14,973 nucleotides of DNA from a bacterium (GTDB lineage Bacteria > Patescibacteriota > Patescibacteriia > Magasanikbacterales > GWA2-37-8): positions 1 to 14,973 of the forward strand of contig JAJYIJ010000013.1 of NCBI GenBank assembly GCA_021790135.1, read 5' to 3'. How positions within the stretch are numbered: position 1 is the stretch's first letter; each line of letters starts with the position of its first letter. The notes under the pieces were generated by a model. It was given only the letters and a program-made list of their open reading frames with translations, was not told where the DNA came from and did no database searches. A program made the translations under genes and the position numbers. Below are positions 7,698-14,246 of this stretch, one piece after another.

Positions 7698-8438
7698 CTA
7701 ATTGTTTTTCAATTTGCTCCCTGCCGCAGCCCGCGGATGAAATGACGTCCGTCGTTGGGGAGCCTCTGCTTCATCTTCTTTTTTTTCAAATTTATCTTTG
7801 TAGCCAAACACTTCGCCACTATAAATCCACACCTTGATGCCAATTTTTCCCTGCATCGTGTGTGCTTCAGCTAAGGCGTAATCAACATTGCTGCGCAATG
7901 TAATAAGCGACATTTTACCGGCAGCCAATTTTTCTCGCCGGGCAATTTCGACCCCATTCAGACGGCCGGCCATACTCACTTTAATTCCCTGAGCGCCGGC
8001 AGCCATCACCTTTTCAATTGTCTGCTTCATGACGCGACGAAATGGCAAGCGCTTTTCAATTTCCTGCGCCATATTCTGCGCCACGATTTTTGCCGACAAG
8101 GCTGGTTGGTTCACTGGCTGAATGTGTAATTTAACTTTGGTTTTGTATTGTAAAATTTTTCTTTCAATATATTTTCGCAATTCTTCTAAGCCTTGGCCGC
8201 CACGACCAATCACCACGCCCGGTTTTCCAGCTAAAATCGTAACGGATAACTCTTTCGGCGTCCGTTCGATGCTGATTGCGTCAAGACTAGCCTCTTTTAA
8301 TTTTTTCTCTAAAAACGAACGAATTAAAACTTCCTGCCGTAAAAAATTCGGTAATTGTTCCTTTTTGGCAAACCAGCGCGAATCCCAAGGAAAGATAACT
8401 GGCGTGCGATGAATTTTCGGATGGACTTTGTGACCCAT
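7698..8438 (-). CDS. rpsC: 30S ribosomal protein S3 (uS3)
   Basis: S3 lies at the mRNA entry site of the small-subunit head and contributes to mRNA unwinding. The 246 residues begin MGHKVHPKIHRTPVIFPW. A type-II KH domain carries GKPGVVIGRGGQGLEELRKY, with its GxxG loop GRGG at residues 78–81. The C-terminal domain holds GAQGIKVSMAGRLNG and later IKVWIYSGEVFGYKD. The final 20 or so residues are a variable basic tail. It lies 8 nt after rplV. Confidence 0.97.
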   Translation of the reverse strand: MGHKVHPKIHRTPVIFPWDSRWFAKKEQLPNFLRQEVLIRSFLEKKLKEASLDAISIERTPKELSVTILAGKPGVVIGRGGQGLEELRKYIERKILQYKTKVKLHIQPVNQPALSAKIVAQNMAQEIEKRLPFRRVMKQTIEKVMAAGAQGIKVSMAGRLNGVEIARREKLAAGKMSLITLRSNVDYALAEAHTMQGKIGIKVWIYSGEVFGYKDKFEKKEDEAEAPQRRTSFHPRAAAGSKLKNN

Positions 8439-8446
8439 AGGTTCAA

Positions 8447-8815
8447 TTATTTAGTTTTGCTCTTTTTCTTTGTTTTGGACAAGGCTTCGAGCACAAGACT
8501 GACGTGCGCCGTGCGCTCACGCACCGGAGTGGCCCGACCATGAGCCTTTGGTGTAAATCGTTTCAACACCGGACCGCCATCAACTACAATTATTTTAATA
8601 TACAATTCTTCCGCGGGTAAAGAAAAATTATTCTTGGCGTTTGCCACGGCTGATTGCAGTAATTTCAATAGCAAGCGTGCCTGTTTTTTATTCATGAGAG
8701 ATAAACTTTCCATCGCTCGCACCACTTTTTTGCCGCGAATAAAATCTGCCAGCAAACGGAGTTTACGTGGGCTTGTACGAACGTATCGCAATTTTGCCGT
8801 TACCTGTTGACTCAT
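8447..8815 (-). CDS. rplV: 50S ribosomal protein L22 (uL22)
   Basis: L22 lines the exit tunnel with a long beta-hairpin and is a known site of macrolide-resistance changes. The 122 residues show RYVRTSPRKLRLLADFIRGK near the start, then LLKLLQSAVANAKNNF, and the hairpin region GPVLKRFTPKAHGRATPVRE at about residues 80–99. A short lysine-rich tail closes the protein. Start context is ATATG. Confidence 0.97.
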   Translation of the reverse strand: MSQQVTAKLRYVRTSPRKLRLLADFIRGKKVVRAMESLSLMNKKQARLLLKLLQSAVANAKNNFSLPAEELYIKIIVVDGGPVLKRFTPKAHGRATPVRERTAHVSLVLEALSKTKKKSKTK

Positions 8816-8837
8816 ATATATACTATTTCAAAGGCAA

Positions 8838-9152
8838 TTATTTTTTAGCCGGTGCGGCGGCAACAGCCGCCTTTGCTTCCTGCTCTTTCTGCATCTTGCC
8901 GCCATGACGAACAAACTTACGGGTTGGGGCCATTTCACCAAGGCGGTGGCCGACCATATTTTCTTCACACAGAACGGAAATAAAATCTTTGCCATTATGG
9001 ACTAAAAAGGTAATCCCAACCATTTCCGGAGAAATGACGCAGGCGCGTGACCAGGTTTTGATCGGAGTGCGTTTACCACTCGCGCGGACCGCCGCTACTT
9101 TTTTGAGAATGCGCGGGTCAACGTAGGGACCTTTTTTTAAACTTCGTGACAT
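8838..9152 (-). CDS. rpsS: 30S ribosomal protein S19 (uS19)
   Basis: S19 binds 16S rRNA with S13 in the head of the small subunit. The ATG at 9152 gives 104 residues starting [22 protein letters not shown] two codons upstream at 9158 is less likely. Conserved blocks are [19 protein letters not shown] and [20 protein letters not shown]-terminal alanine/lysine-rich tail of about 17 residues is longer than in many species. It starts 27 nt after the rplB stop. Confidence 0.96.
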   Translation of the reverse strand: MSRSLKKGPYVDPRILKKVAAVRASGKRTPIKTWSRACVISPEMVGITFLVHNGKDFISVLCEENMVGHRLGEMAPTRKFVRHGGKMQKEQEAKAAVAAAPAKK

Positions 9153-9179
9153 AGACAATAGTAATTAATGGCAGACGGA

Positions 9180-10028
9180 TTATTTTTTATTTTTGGAGCG
9201 TCGCGAGCTGATTATAAATTTGTTGCTCCACTTCTGTGGCTGGCGTGTTCGCACACCGCGGGCGGCTTTGCCATACACAGTCCGAGGGCCGCGTTTCTGA
9301 CCAATCGGACTATGGCCCTCACCACCACCGTGCGGATGGTCAACCGGATTCATATTCTTGCCTTTTACCGTCGGTTTAATCCCGCGATGACGCATGCGAC
9401 CCGCCTTACCCCAACGAATCAAGCGACGATCAGGATTAGATAAAACGCCAACGGTGGCTAAGCAATCTTTAATAACAGCACGGACTTCACCAGAGGGTAA
9501 ACGAATTTGAGCATAATTACCCTCGACGCTAATGAGCTGAGCTGAGAGACCAGCACCACGCGCCAATTGCCCTCCCTTTCCTGGGGTTAATTCGACATTA
9601 AAAATGAACAGACCAAGTGGAATATATTTCAAGGGCAAACGGTTGCCTGCTTTCGCCTCGATGGCTTTATCGGACGAGACTATGGTAGCACCCACATTTA
9701 TACCTTCCGGTGCCAAAACATAGGCTTTGGCGCCATCGGTATACTCAATCAAAGCAATCCGAGCGCCGCGGTTTGGATCATATTCAATCGCCTTTACAAT
9801 GGCGGGCAAATCAAATTTTTGTTGTTTAAAATCAATTAACCGATATAACTTTTTAGCACCGCCGCTCTTATGACGGACGGTGATAATTCCCTGATTGTTA
9901 CGGCCTGACTTAGGACGCAATACTGTAACTAAACTTTTTTCCGGTTTGAATTTTGTAATGTCCCGAAAAGCATCAACACTTTATTGACGACGGCCCGGGC
10001 TGGTTGGTTTGTATACGGTAATCGGCAT
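9180..10028 (-). CDS. rplB: 50S ribosomal protein L2 (uL2) interrupted by an in-frame TAA at codon 16
   Basis: L2 is a core protein of the large subunit needed for subunit joining and peptidyl transfer. From the ATG at 10028 the frame reads MPITVYKPTSPGRRQ, then TAA (9981–9983), then SVDAFRDITKFKPEKSL and on through a normal L2 of 282 codons in all. Later blocks are GRNNQGIITVRHKSGGAKK, PGKGGQLARGAG and the signature NPVDHPHGGGEG at about residues 227–238. The ATG is supported by an AGGTG Shine-Dalgarno 7 nt away, the GTATG context and homology. The only uninterrupted reading is 246 residues from a TTG at 9920. It lacks the conserved N-terminus and has no visible ribosome site. The causes to weigh are a base-call or assembly error, a real nonsense mutation, or readthrough. 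There is no frameshift. Confidence 0.9.
9981..9983 (-). other. In-frame TAA codon within rplB
   Basis: The codons around it on the minus strand are CGT CGT CAA TAA AGT GTT GAT. Both sides encode conserved L2 sequence in the same frame. A single base change from a sense codon, for example TCA for Ser, explains it. TAA is an ordinary stop elsewhere here, including at the end of rplW just 2 nt before the rplB ATG. Confidence 0.9.
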
Positions 10029-10030
10029 AC

Positions 10031-10402
10031 TTACACACCTTCATGTAGTGCGATTGATTCGCCCGCTTTGAGCGTGACAATCGCTTTTTTGAAATCACTG
10101 TGACGACCATTGTTCCGACCATAACGGACGGCATGTCCGGACACATTGATCGTATTCACAGCTACGGCTTCAACCTGATACAATTTTTTAACAGCGGCTT
10201 TAATTTCAGCTTTCGTCGCTTTGGTCGCTACAATAAAACTATATTTATTCCCACTCTGCATTACAGCGCCTTTTTCTGTCACCAACGGTTTGATTATCGT
10301 AGAATAGGCGCGTCCAGCTGGAATTTCTCTCAGAGCGCGAACAATTTTGGCCATTCCCTTTGTCGCCGCCTGCTCTTTTTTTTCTTTAGTAAAAATACCC
10401 AT
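10031..10402 (-). CDS. rplW: 50S ribosomal protein L23 (uL23)
   Basis: L23 borders the tunnel exit and is the docking site of trigger factor and SRP. The ATG at 10402 gives 123 residues beginning MGIFTKEKKEQAATKG. A TTG at 10420, overlapping rplD, is less likely. After a basic N-terminal extension of about 30 residues come the family blocks IIKPLVTEKGAVMQSGNKYSF, VKKLYQVEAVAVNTINV and a C-terminal DFKKAIVTLKAGESIALHEG. The stop is 2 nt before the rplB ATG. Start context is GTATATG. Confidence 0.95.
   Translation of the reverse strand: MGIFTKEKKEQAATKGMAKIVRALREIPAGRAYSTIIKPLVTEKGAVMQSGNKYSFIVATKATKAEIKAAVKKLYQVEAVAVNTINVSGHAVRYGRNNGRHSDFKKAIVTLKAGESIALHEGV
10036..10040 (-). promoter_or_regulatory. 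Shine-Dalgarno sequence of rplB
   Basis: AGGTG lies 7 nt before the ATG at 10028, inside the end of rplW. It is the clearest Shine-Dalgarno match in the window, where most genes have none, and it supports the upstream ATG as the true rplB start. Confidence 0.65.
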
Positions 10403-10409
10403 ATACTGA

Positions 10410-11039
10410 TTATTTAGCAAAAGTACTCTCTATTTTCTTCAAACCTTCCAGACTGGTAATGATAGCCTGCTTGCGGAGCAGATCAACAACATTGACATCT
10501 TCGGCCCGCATCGTCTCGACTGTCCCCAGATTACGTGTCACACGAAGCAAGTTAGCATCTTTAGCGGCCGACAGCACCAAAAAATTTTTTTGTTTCAATG
10601 GCATTGCTTTCAAAAAAGCCGCAAATAATTTTGTTTTCGGTTCGTCGAAAGAAAAAGAGTCGACAACATAGAGTGCTCCATTCTGCGCCTTGTCGCTCAG
10701 GCACATCCGAATAGCACCGCGACGTTTTTGTTTATTGATTTTTGTTCGGTAATTTCGTTCCGTAAGCGGACCAAAGGCCACACCGCCGCCTTTCCAGATC
10801 GGAGAACGGATTGAACCATGCCGAGCACGGCCAGTGCCTTTCTGTTGCCAAGGTTTCTTGCCGCCGCCGCTTACTTCGCCGCGATTTTTTGTGTCTGCCC
10901 ACGGCTGACGACGGTTATTGGTTTGTGCCACGAAAACTTCGTGGACAACCTCCGGCTTTACGGCCACGTTGAAAATAGCCTCATTTAATTCGACTTCCTG
11001 AACTTCCTTACCGGCTGTATTGTAAACTTTAGTTTTCAT
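10410..11039 (-). CDS. rplD: 50S ribosomal protein L4 (uL4)
   Basis: L4 lines the exit tunnel with an extended loop. In gammaproteobacteria it also represses the S10 operon by binding its leader. The 209 residues contain the signature region RRQPWADTKNRGEVSGGGKK (about residues 43–62), then PWQQKGTGRARHGSIRSPIW and GGGVAFGP. The C-terminal globular part has NVVDLLRKQAIITSLEGLKK. It lies 11 nt after rplC. In this genome it is one candidate regulator of the leader before rplC, by analogy only. Confidence 0.97.
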   Translation of the reverse strand: MKTKVYNTAGKEVQEVELNEAIFNVAVKPEVVHEVFVAQTNNRRQPWADTKNRGEVSGGGKKPWQQKGTGRARHGSIRSPIWKGGGVAFGPLTERNYRTKINKQKRRGAIRMCLSDKAQNGALYVVDSFSFDEPKTKLFAAFLKAMPLKQKNFLVLSAAKDANLLRVTRNLGTVETMRAEDVNVVDLLRKQAIITSLEGLKKIESTFAK

Positions 11040-11050
11040 AACGTTTCAAA

Positions 11051-11758
11051 CTAACTTTTTTGCGTTTCGTCCGCTTTCGTTTCTGCCACGACGGGTTCAG
11101 CAACCGCTTCCGCCTGTGGGACGATTTTTTTACTAACTTTTAAAGTACCCTCTGCGCTGATCATAAGAAAAGCATTTCGTCCGCCCGGGACCGCTCCTTT
11201 GATTAGGAGTTCATTTGTTTCGGGGTGTACTTCGACAATTTTTAAATTCTTGACGGTCACACGATCGCCTCCCATTCGACCGGCCATGCGCATGCCTTTG
11301 AATACGCGCTGCACGCCGCCGGCTCCAAGCGAACCAGGAGCGCGGAGATCATGCTTATGACCATGACTTTTAGGAGCGCCTTTGAAATGGTGCCGCTTTA
11401 CGACGCCGGCGTATCCCTTTCCTTTTGATGTTCCCACCACTGTCACTGTATCACCCGGCACAAAGGTTTCGACGGTTATCGTGTCCCCCCGCTCGATTCC
11501 ATCAATTTTTTCAATACCGAAATCGCGTAAAAATTTTACTGCCTGCAAACCTTTCAAGTGGCCGGCTTCGGGTCTATTCAAGCGAAAATCACGCTTGTTT
11601 TCAAAGCCAATTTGCAAAGCAATGGCATTTTCTTTTTTTCCATCCTTTACTTGTACTACTTGACATGGACCAGCTGTAACGCGCGTTACCGGCACCACCG
11701 TGCCGTCCGCAGCAAAGATCTGCGTCATGTCAAGTTTTTTCCCTAAAATGAATTTCAT
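11051..11758 (-). CDS. rplC: 50S ribosomal protein L3 (uL3)
   Basis: L3 is an assembly initiator whose long loop approaches the peptidyl-transferase centre. The ATG at 11758 gives 235 residues beginning [15 protein letters not shown], the standard L3 start. An in-frame ATG at 11797 would add 13 unconserved residues and lies within a leader hairpin, so it is rejected. Conserved blocks include [20 protein letters not shown] and then [18 protein letters not shown] and [21 protein letters not shown]-terminal tail of about 30 residues is rich in Ala, Val and Glu and is acidic, which is unusual for a ribosomal protein. It is the first gene after the structured leader. Start context is GTATG. Confidence 0.97.
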   Translation of the reverse strand: MKFILGKKLDMTQIFAADGTVVPVTRVTAGPCQVVQVKDGKKENAIALQIGFENKRDFRLNRPEAGHLKGLQAVKFLRDFGIEKIDGIERGDTITVETFVPGDTVTVVGTSKGKGYAGVVKRHHFKGAPKSHGHKHDLRAPGSLGAGGVQRVFKGMRMAGRMGGDRVTVKNLKIVEVHPETNELLIKGAVPGGRNAFLMISAEGTLKVSKKIVPQAEAVAEPVVAETKADETQKS

Positions 11759-11791
11759 ACCTTTCGCTTGTTCAAGAAGGAACTCATAAAG

Positions 11792-11816
11792 GAACATCCA
11801 GCATCTTCGGATGTTC
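11792..11816 (-). other. Hairpin just upstream of rplC
   Basis: The arms GAACATCC (11809–11816) and GGATGTTC (11792–11799) pair perfectly over 8 bp around a 9-nt loop. It ends 33 nt before the rplC ATG and has no U-tract, so it is not a terminator. A role in rplC translation or mRNA stability is possible. Confidence 0.55.
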
Positions 11817-11854
11817 GCCTACGAATAGTTGACTTCTGAAGAACACTTAGTAAA

Positions 11855-11879
11855 CTTCTAGTGATAAAAAAACTAGAAG
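11855..11879 (-). other. Candidate antiterminator hairpin of the rplC leader
   Basis: CTTCTAGT (11872–11879) can pair perfectly over 8 bp with ACTAGAAG (11855–11862). The first segment includes seven bases of the terminator's 3' arm, and the loop contains nearly all of the terminator's U-tract. The two hairpins therefore cannot form together. Confidence 0.6.
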
Positions 11880-11921
11880 CGTGGCCTGTCGTTGTTTCTA
11901 AACAACCTGTCGCGCTTCTAG
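11866..11921 (-). terminator. Intrinsic terminator (attenuator) in the rplC leader
   Basis: The outer stem CTAGAAGCG (11913–11921) with CGCTTCTAG (11873–11881) is a perfect 9 bp and runs directly into seven U residues (11866–11872). An inner hairpin GTTGTT/AACAAC (11901–11906 with 11891–11896) closes a 4-nt loop. Between the inner and outer stems the sequence CGACAGG occurs once on each side. The terminator lies about 107 nt before rplC, so rplC expression requires readthrough. Confidence 0.8.
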
Positions 11922-11929
11922 CCCTTCAG

Positions 11930-11945
11930 TCCGCCTTTTGGCGGA
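11930..11945 (-). other. Short GC hairpin upstream of the attenuator
   Basis: TCCGCC and GGCGGA pair over 6 bp around an AAAA tetraloop. It lies 8 nt before the attenuator stem and has no U-tract. It may act as a pause site or part of a folded leader domain. Confidence 0.5.
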
Positions 11946-12103
11946 TTCATCGCAGCCAGTACCTTAGAATGGCTTTTTTCAACAAATTTTCAATAATTTT
12001 TCTCCAGTTATCTGCCTTCCCTAATAAATGTTTTCTCTTTTTGCTTTAGTATTCCGTAAAGAGATCTTATTTAAGCGGGAACTGATAACTTTTACGTGGC
12101 CCT

Positions 12104-12132
12104 AGTGTACACGATTATTTTTTCCCTGTCAA
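12104..12132 (-). promoter_or_regulatory. Sigma70-type promoter for the rplC–secY operon
   Basis: A perfect -35 TTGACA (12127–12132) and a -10 TACACT (12104–12109) are separated by 17 nt on the minus strand. Transcription should begin near 12097, giving a leader of about 340 nt before rplC. The -35 box starts 11 nt after the rpsJ stop, so the S10 gene series is split into two transcription units. Confidence 0.82.
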
Positions 12133-12143
12133 GAGCGTATACT

Positions 12144-12503
12144 CTACATTTTTATCTCAATATCCACACCAGCCGGAAGACTCAAACTCATGAGCGCATC
12201 AATACACTTCGGCGTGGCATTAAATATATCTAATAACCGTTTGTGAACGCGCATTTCGAACTGCTCGCGGGCATTCTTATGAACAAATGTCGAACGGTTA
12301 ACCGTAAAACGAATTTTTTCCGTTGGCAGCGGTACCGGACCAACGACTTTCGCTTCATGGCGCTCGGCAGTTTCCACGATGGTCTTGGTGGCTTGGTCAA
12401 TAATACGGCTGTCGTACGCACGAATTTTAATGCGAATACGGCCGGTTGTTTCTTCCTTGGTTTTTGTTTTTACTTTTTCAGTTGTAGTTTTAGCAGTGGG
12501 CAT
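12144..12503 (-). CDS. rpsJ: 30S ribosomal protein S10 (uS10)
   Basis: S10 belongs to the small-subunit head and also serves as NusE in transcription antitermination. The 119 residues are longer than the usual 102 or so because of an N-terminal Lys/Thr-rich extension of about 20 residues. The family core then starts at [20 protein letters not shown]. Further blocks are [20 protein letters not shown] and the conserved [20 protein letters not shown]. It is separated from tuf by 61 nt holding a palindrome, and from rplC by a long leader. Confidence 0.96.
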   Translation of the reverse strand: MPTAKTTTEKVKTKTKEETTGRIRIKIRAYDSRIIDQATKTIVETAERHEAKVVGPVPLPTEKIRFTVNRSTFVHKNAREQFEMRVHKRLLDIFNATPKCIDALMSLSLPAGVDIEIKM

Positions 12504-12526
12504 AAAGAGCTAACAAAGAACAAATT

Positions 12527-12557
12527 CGTAGGGGCCAGGCATTGCCTGACCCCTACG
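12527..12557 (-). repeat. Strong palindrome between tuf and rpsJ
   Basis: On the minus strand CGTAGGGGTCAGGC (12544–12557) pairs with GCCTGGCCCCTACG (12527–12540) around a 3-nt loop, 14 bp with one G·U pair. No U-tract follows, so it is not a standard intrinsic terminator. It resembles REP-like dispersed palindromes. Only one copy is visible here, so that class is inferred. Confidence 0.7.
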
Positions 12558-12564
12558 CTTGATT

Positions 12565-13755
12565 TTATTTATCTATTTTCGTGACGACACCGGCTCCAAC
12601 CGTTCGACCGCCTTCGCGGATAGCGAAGTTCATTTTTTCTTCCATCGCAACAGGAGTGATCAGTTTCACTTTAAAGGTGATGGTGTCACCTGGCATAACC
12701 ATCTCGACACCAGCCGGCAGTTCAACTTCACCAGTCACATCCGTTGTTCGAATGTAGAACTGAGGCTTGTAACCTTTGAAGAACGGCTTGTGGCGGCCAC
12801 CTTCGTCTTTGGTCAAAACATACACCTCGGCCTCAAACTCAGTGTGGGGTTTCACGCTGCCAGGCTTGGCCAAAACCATGCCACGTTCCACTTCCTCTTT
12901 CTTTGTGCCACGAAGCAAGATACCGGCGTTATCACCAGCCTGACCTTCTTTCAAAGATTTATTGAACATCTCAATGCCGGTAACGACTGTCTTCATGGGC
13001 TCTTCGCGCAAACCAACAATTTCAACTTCATCATTCAGTTTGACGACGCCACGTTCAATACGACCGGTAACGACCGTACCACGACCTTCAATGGAGAACA
13101 CATCTTCGATCGGCATAAGGAACGGTTTGTCAATGGCACGAACCGGTTCTGGGATATATTCATCAACGGCGTTCATGAGATCTAAAACTGGCTTAGCCGC
13201 CGTCTCATCGCTTGGGTTTTGCAGAGCTTTGAGGGCAGAACCACGAATAATGGGGGCTTTGTCACCAGGGAAATGATATTTGGTAAGCAGATCACGAACT
13301 TCAGCCTCGACGAGGTCGATCAGTTCTGGGTCGCTAACCATGTCGCATTTATTAAGGAAAACGACGATATAGGGAACGCCAACCTGATGCGCGAGCAGAA
13401 TGTGTTCGCGGGTCTGCGGCATTGGACCATCAGCTGCCGAAACGACAAGGATAGCACCGTCCATTTGGGCCGCGCCGGTAATCATGTTTTTGACATAGTC
13501 GGCGTGTCCTGGACAGTCAACGTGCGCATAGTGGCGCTTGTCCGTTTCATACTCGACGTGAGCGGTCGAAATGGTAATACCGCGAGCTTTTGACTCGGGT
13601 GCTTTGTCCAGATCATCAACGCCTTTTTGTTGGGCGCTTTTACCATGAGCCCCTAACACTGCCAAAATGGCCGCCGTAAGGGTGGTCTTACCATGGTCGA
13701 CGTGACCGATGGTTCCGATATTTACGTGTGGCTTGCTACGTACAAATTCAGCCAT
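12565..13755 (-). CDS. tuf: Elongation factor Tu
   Basis: EF-Tu is the GTPase that delivers aminoacyl-tRNA to the ribosomal A site. The 396 residues match the family. The GTPase motifs are GHVDHGKT (17–24), RGITI (58–62, with Thr61 of switch I), DCPGH (80–84, with the catalytic His84) and NKCD (135–138). Domains 2 and 3 follow, including [13 protein letters not shown] and the C-terminal [15 protein letters not shown]. Two short unrecognised genes separate it from fusA, where many bacteria have direct adjacency. It has its own strong promoter and a leader of about 110 nt. Start context is GTATG without a Shine-Dalgarno. Confidence 0.98.
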   Translation of the reverse strand: MAEFVRSKPHVNIGTIGHVDHGKTTLTAAILAVLGAHGKSAQQKGVDDLDKAPESKARGITISTAHVEYETDKRHYAHVDCPGHADYVKNMITGAAQMDGAILVVSAADGPMPQTREHILLAHQVGVPYIVVFLNKCDMVSDPELIDLVEAEVRDLLTKYHFPGDKAPIIRGSALKALQNPSDETAAKPVLDLMNAVDEYIPEPVRAIDKPFLMPIEDVFSIEGRGTVVTGRIERGVVKLNDEVEIVGLREEPMKTVVTGIEMFNKSLKEGQAGDNAGILLRGTKKEEVERGMVLAKPGSVKPHTEFEAEVYVLTKDEGGRHKPFFKGYKPQFYIRTTDVTGEVELPAGVEMVMPGDTITFKVKLITPVAMEEKMNFAIREGGRTVGAGVVTKIDK

Positions 13756-13832
13756 ACGATAGTTTGATTCGCAGCACTCAGGCGAGTGGTCGCCAAAAGT
13801 TTTTTATTCCAGCCGCTGTTTTAAATTATTAT

Positions 13833-13871
13833 AAAAAATGCACGCTCACCCTAATAGTAGGATAAGCGTGC
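13833..13871 (-). terminator. Terminator-like hairpin overlapping the tuf transcription start
   Basis: GCACGCTTATCCTA (13858–13871) pairs with TAGGGTGAGCGTGC (13840–13853) over 14 bp including two G·U pairs, with a 4-nt loop, followed by A and six U. It would stop transcripts arriving from the two upstream genes. The predicted tuf start near 13867 is inside the stem, so tuf transcripts would carry a shortened version. Confidence 0.72.
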
Positions 13872-13873
13872 TA

Positions 13874-13902
13874 ATTATAACAGGTTAGCCAAAATTGTGC
13901 AA
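13874..13902 (-). promoter_or_regulatory. Extended -10 promoter for tuf
   Basis: TTGCAC (13897–13902) and a perfect TATAAT (13874–13879) are 17 nt apart, with TGT directly before the -10, an extended -10 element. The predicted start is near 13867, about 112 nt before the tuf ATG. Confidence 0.85.
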
Positions 13903-13971
13903 GTGGTAAGGTGTGGACAAGCCTGCATTTTTTCGTTCTTATTTCCCTTTCCCATGTCCGGAGTTGTTCCA

Positions 13972-14100
13972 TTACATTTTTTTCGTGTCCGCCTGCTGTT
14001 CTTTCTCCGCAGCAGTTTGACCCTTTGGCACGTATCTAGCCTTGTCAGGATCATATTCCATGCGGCCTGAGTGCTCTGTGTGAGGAGTTCCTTCAGACAT
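13972..14100 (-). CDS. Unrecognised 42-residue protein
   Basis: I do not recognise this very hydrophilic peptide, which begins MSEGTPHTEHSGRMEYDPDK and ends in a Lys-rich tail. It has no cysteine and no membrane segment. An upstream ATG at 14166 is ruled out because it lies in the -35 box of a strong promoter whose transcript starts near 14131. The ATG at 14100 is preferred to one at 14106 because only the former has T before it. A dedicated promoter makes it likely to be expressed, but coding status rests on one short frame. Confidence 0.55.
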   Translation of the reverse strand: MSEGTPHTEHSGRMEYDPDKARYVPKGQTAAEKEQQADTKKM

Positions 14101-14137
14101 ATGCATTATGTAGTTAAATATAAAATACTTTTCTTTT

Positions 14138-14166
14138 ATTATAACAAATCGTATCTTCGTCATCAA
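14138..14166 (-). promoter_or_regulatory. Extended -10 promoter for the 42-residue gene
   Basis: TTGATG (14161–14166) and a perfect TATAAT (14138–14143) lie 17 nt apart, with TGT before the -10. The predicted start near 14131 leaves a leader of about 30 nt. If the small gene is not real, this promoter would make a short RNA ending at the hairpin before tuf. Confidence 0.78.
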
Positions 14167-14246
14167 CTACTTATTACTGAACCGGGAACCACACAACACA
14201 CTAACGGCGATTCTATACGATTTATTGTTTTAAGGTTAATGGTTCT

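Larger units (their letters stand above)
11759..12143 (-). other. Structured 5' leader separating rpsJ from rplC
   Basis: This 385-nt gap has no credible gene. Read toward rplC it holds a promoter, about 150 nt of A/T-rich sequence, a short GC hairpin, a branched terminator with a competing hairpin, and a last hairpin near the rplC start. In most bacteria rpsJ and rplC are almost adjacent, so the length and the ordered structures suggest a regulatory leader for the rplC–secY transcript. A free-standing short RNA ending at the terminator is the main alternative. Confidence 0.75.

Noticed and set aside
9180..9920. A shortened L2 of 246 residues starting at a TTG
   Set aside because: The conserved L2 N-terminus continues in frame upstream to an ATG with a Shine-Dalgarno, and the TTG corresponds to an internal Leu codon without a ribosome site. 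It remains only a fallback if the TAA is real.
9981..9983. Alternative genetic code as an explanation for the rplB stop
   Set aside because: TAA ends rplW, rplD, rpsS, tuf, fusA and others in the normal place, and TGA ends two genes, so neither codon is reassigned in general.
11918..11950. A 10-codon leader peptide (MNPPKGGLKG) ending at the attenuator stem
   Set aside because: Its position would suit a translational attenuator, but the base before its ATG is G, unlike every assigned start here. It has no good Shine-Dalgarno, and its sequence is largely set by the hairpin it spans.
11759..12143. T-box, other known riboswitch or tRNA gene in the rpsJ–rplC gap
   Set aside because: I could not find the T-box consensus, a recognised riboswitch core or a cloverleaf with a T-loop GTTCRA; the elements present are simple hairpins.
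12527..12557. Intrinsic terminator between tuf and rpsJ
   Set aside because: The stem is strong but no U-tract follows on either strand.
12559..13185. A 208-codon open frame on the plus strand opposite tuf
   Set aside because: It is the mirror of the tuf coding sequence; its translation has no family features, and tuf on the other strand is certain.
13826..13831. A second TATAAT box after the tuf hairpin
   Set aside because: The sequence is present in the A/T-rich run, but there is no acceptable -35 box at 16–18 nt.
14166..14166. Start of the small gene at the upstream ATG (64 residues)
   Set aside because: The ATG overlaps the -35 box of a strong promoter, and the predicted transcript begins about 35 nt downstream of it.
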